Positions 63,482 to 64,000 of a DNA stretch of 64,000 nt are shown piece by piece. This DNA comes from Phycisphaerae bacterium (GTDB lineage: Bacteria; Planctomycetota; Phycisphaerae; SM23-33), in NCBI GenBank assembly GCA_030745875.1, contig JASLNT010000022.1, forward strand, positions 62,001 through 126,000, read 5' to 3'. Each line of letters begins with the position of its first letter. Positions within the stretch are counted from its first letter, which is position 1. Made by a program: the position numbers and the translations under genes. Below the pieces are notes generated by a model that was not told where the DNA came from, did not search any database, and saw only the letters and a program-made list of their open reading frames with translations.

Positions 63482-64000
63482 ATGCCGACTTTCACATACG
63501 AGGCGATGAACAGCGTAGGCCAACCCGTCAAGGGAACAGTCGAGGCCACTAATAGCGATGAGGCGATCGCAAAAGTGCGCGCCCAAGGCAACTTCCCAAC
63601 GAAGATCAAGGAAAAAGCCGCCCGTCGCGGCGGAGGAGGCGGACAGCGCAAAACCGCATCGGCCGGAGCCGCAGCCCAACCCCGCCGCGCCAAGCGCGGT
63701 GGAGGCGGTAGAGCGCCCACTAAACTGATTTCCCTGTTCACCCGCCAACTCTCGACGCTGGTCAGCGCCGGACTGCCCATCGTCCGGAGCCTCCAGATTC
63801 TCGAGGAACAGCAGAAACCCGGCCCCATGCGAGTGACAGTTCGTCTCGTAAAAGAGGACGTCACCGAAGGAGCCTCACTTTCCGAGGCGATGAAACGGCA
63901 TCCAAAGACATTCAACGCCTTGTACACCAACATGATCCGCGCAGGTGAACTTGGCGGCGTGCTCGACATCATCCTCGAACGTCTCTCGGAGTTTATGGAA
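63482..64000 (+). CDS. pilC: PilC/GspF-family inner-membrane platform protein, N-terminal part
   Basis: 173 codons to the window edge, in frame, with no stop. It starts PTFTYEAMNSVGQPVKGTVE, the usual PilC/GspF opening, with the T2SSF domain from LISLFTRQLSTLVSAGLPIV to NMIRAGELGGVLDIIL. Between them, about residues 45-80, is an unusual Gly/Arg/Ala-rich linker (ARRGGGGGQRKTASAGAAAQ and following). The protein anchors the PilB and PilT motors in the inner membrane. It is the last of the four-gene pilus set visible here and continues past the window. Confidence 0.93.
   Translation, partial: MPTFTYEAMNSVGQPVKGTVEATNSDEAIAKVRAQGNFPTKIKEKAARRGGGGGQRKTASAGAAAQPRRAKRGGGGRAPTKLISLFTRQLSTLVSAGLPIVRSLQILEEQQKPGPMRVTVRLVKEDVTEGASLSEAMKRHPKTFNALYTNMIRAGELGGVLDIILERLSEFME

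Overview
The window looks like a chromosome segment of a Planctomycetota-type bacterium, most likely Phycisphaerae-like (inference from gene content). Pointers are a LEPR-XLL surface protein with PPC repeats and a dockerin-like end, two HzsA-related dihaem proteins, a Tat-exported arylsulfatase, a GH109-type Gfo/Idh/MocA protein, PQQ-like propellers, an EF-hand protein and many large secreted or membrane proteins of unknown role. Housekeeping anchors are rplM-rpsI, argC, a type IV pilus motor cluster and a tRNA-Gly(CCC). No rRNA, CRISPR array, intact prophage or intact insertion sequence was seen.

Layout. 1-18.7 kb: end of a WD40/membrane protein, a chagasin-like secreted protein, two HzsA-related cytochrome proteins (one with an FGE-like tail), a decayed ParB/DNA-methylase gene beside an SPL-type radical SAM gene, a sulfatase and TPR pair on the minus strand, an O-methyltransferase, two PQQ-type propellers and an EF-hand protein with a good terminator. 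18.8-28.9 kb: one long, tightly packed plus-strand operon of ten genes around a MoxR ATPase (GYF/RDD, zinc-finger membrane proteins, DUF4129, DUF4350, MoxR, DUF58, SpoIIM, RDD). 28.9-33.6 kb: a two-domain esterase, an FGGY sugar kinase and a UroD-family protein.

33.6-48.6 kb is the most disturbed part. It has a gene-end remnant, a 1233-aa multi-PAS hybrid histidine kinase preceded by a stub of a CheB domain, a GH109-type oxidoreductase, two tandem paralogues (738 and 732 aa) of an unrecognised secreted family plus a third copy reduced to its signal peptide, two diverged direct repeats flanking them that carry pieces of tRNA-Gly, then the LEPR-XLL protein with three 360-bp repeats, and finally the intact tRNA-Gly(CCC).

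48.6-56.3 kb: a metallophosphoesterase, small membrane proteins, a membrane-anchored tyrosine/dual-specificity phosphatase, a malectin-like lipoprotein, and a minus-strand cluster of LPP20/FlgT-N-like periplasmic proteins, a small lipoprotein and a DUF296 protein. 56.3-64 kb: rplM-rpsI behind a near-consensus promoter, argC, then PilB-like ATPase, PilT, a second PilB-like ATPase and the start of PilC.

The best candidate for something undescribed is the 39.6-48.5 kb block. Its paralogue family is not one I recognise, it shows mosaic conservation and a truncated third copy, and its flanking repeats look derived from the 3' half of the neighbouring tRNA-Gly. All functional statements rest on motif reading by eye; no database search was run.
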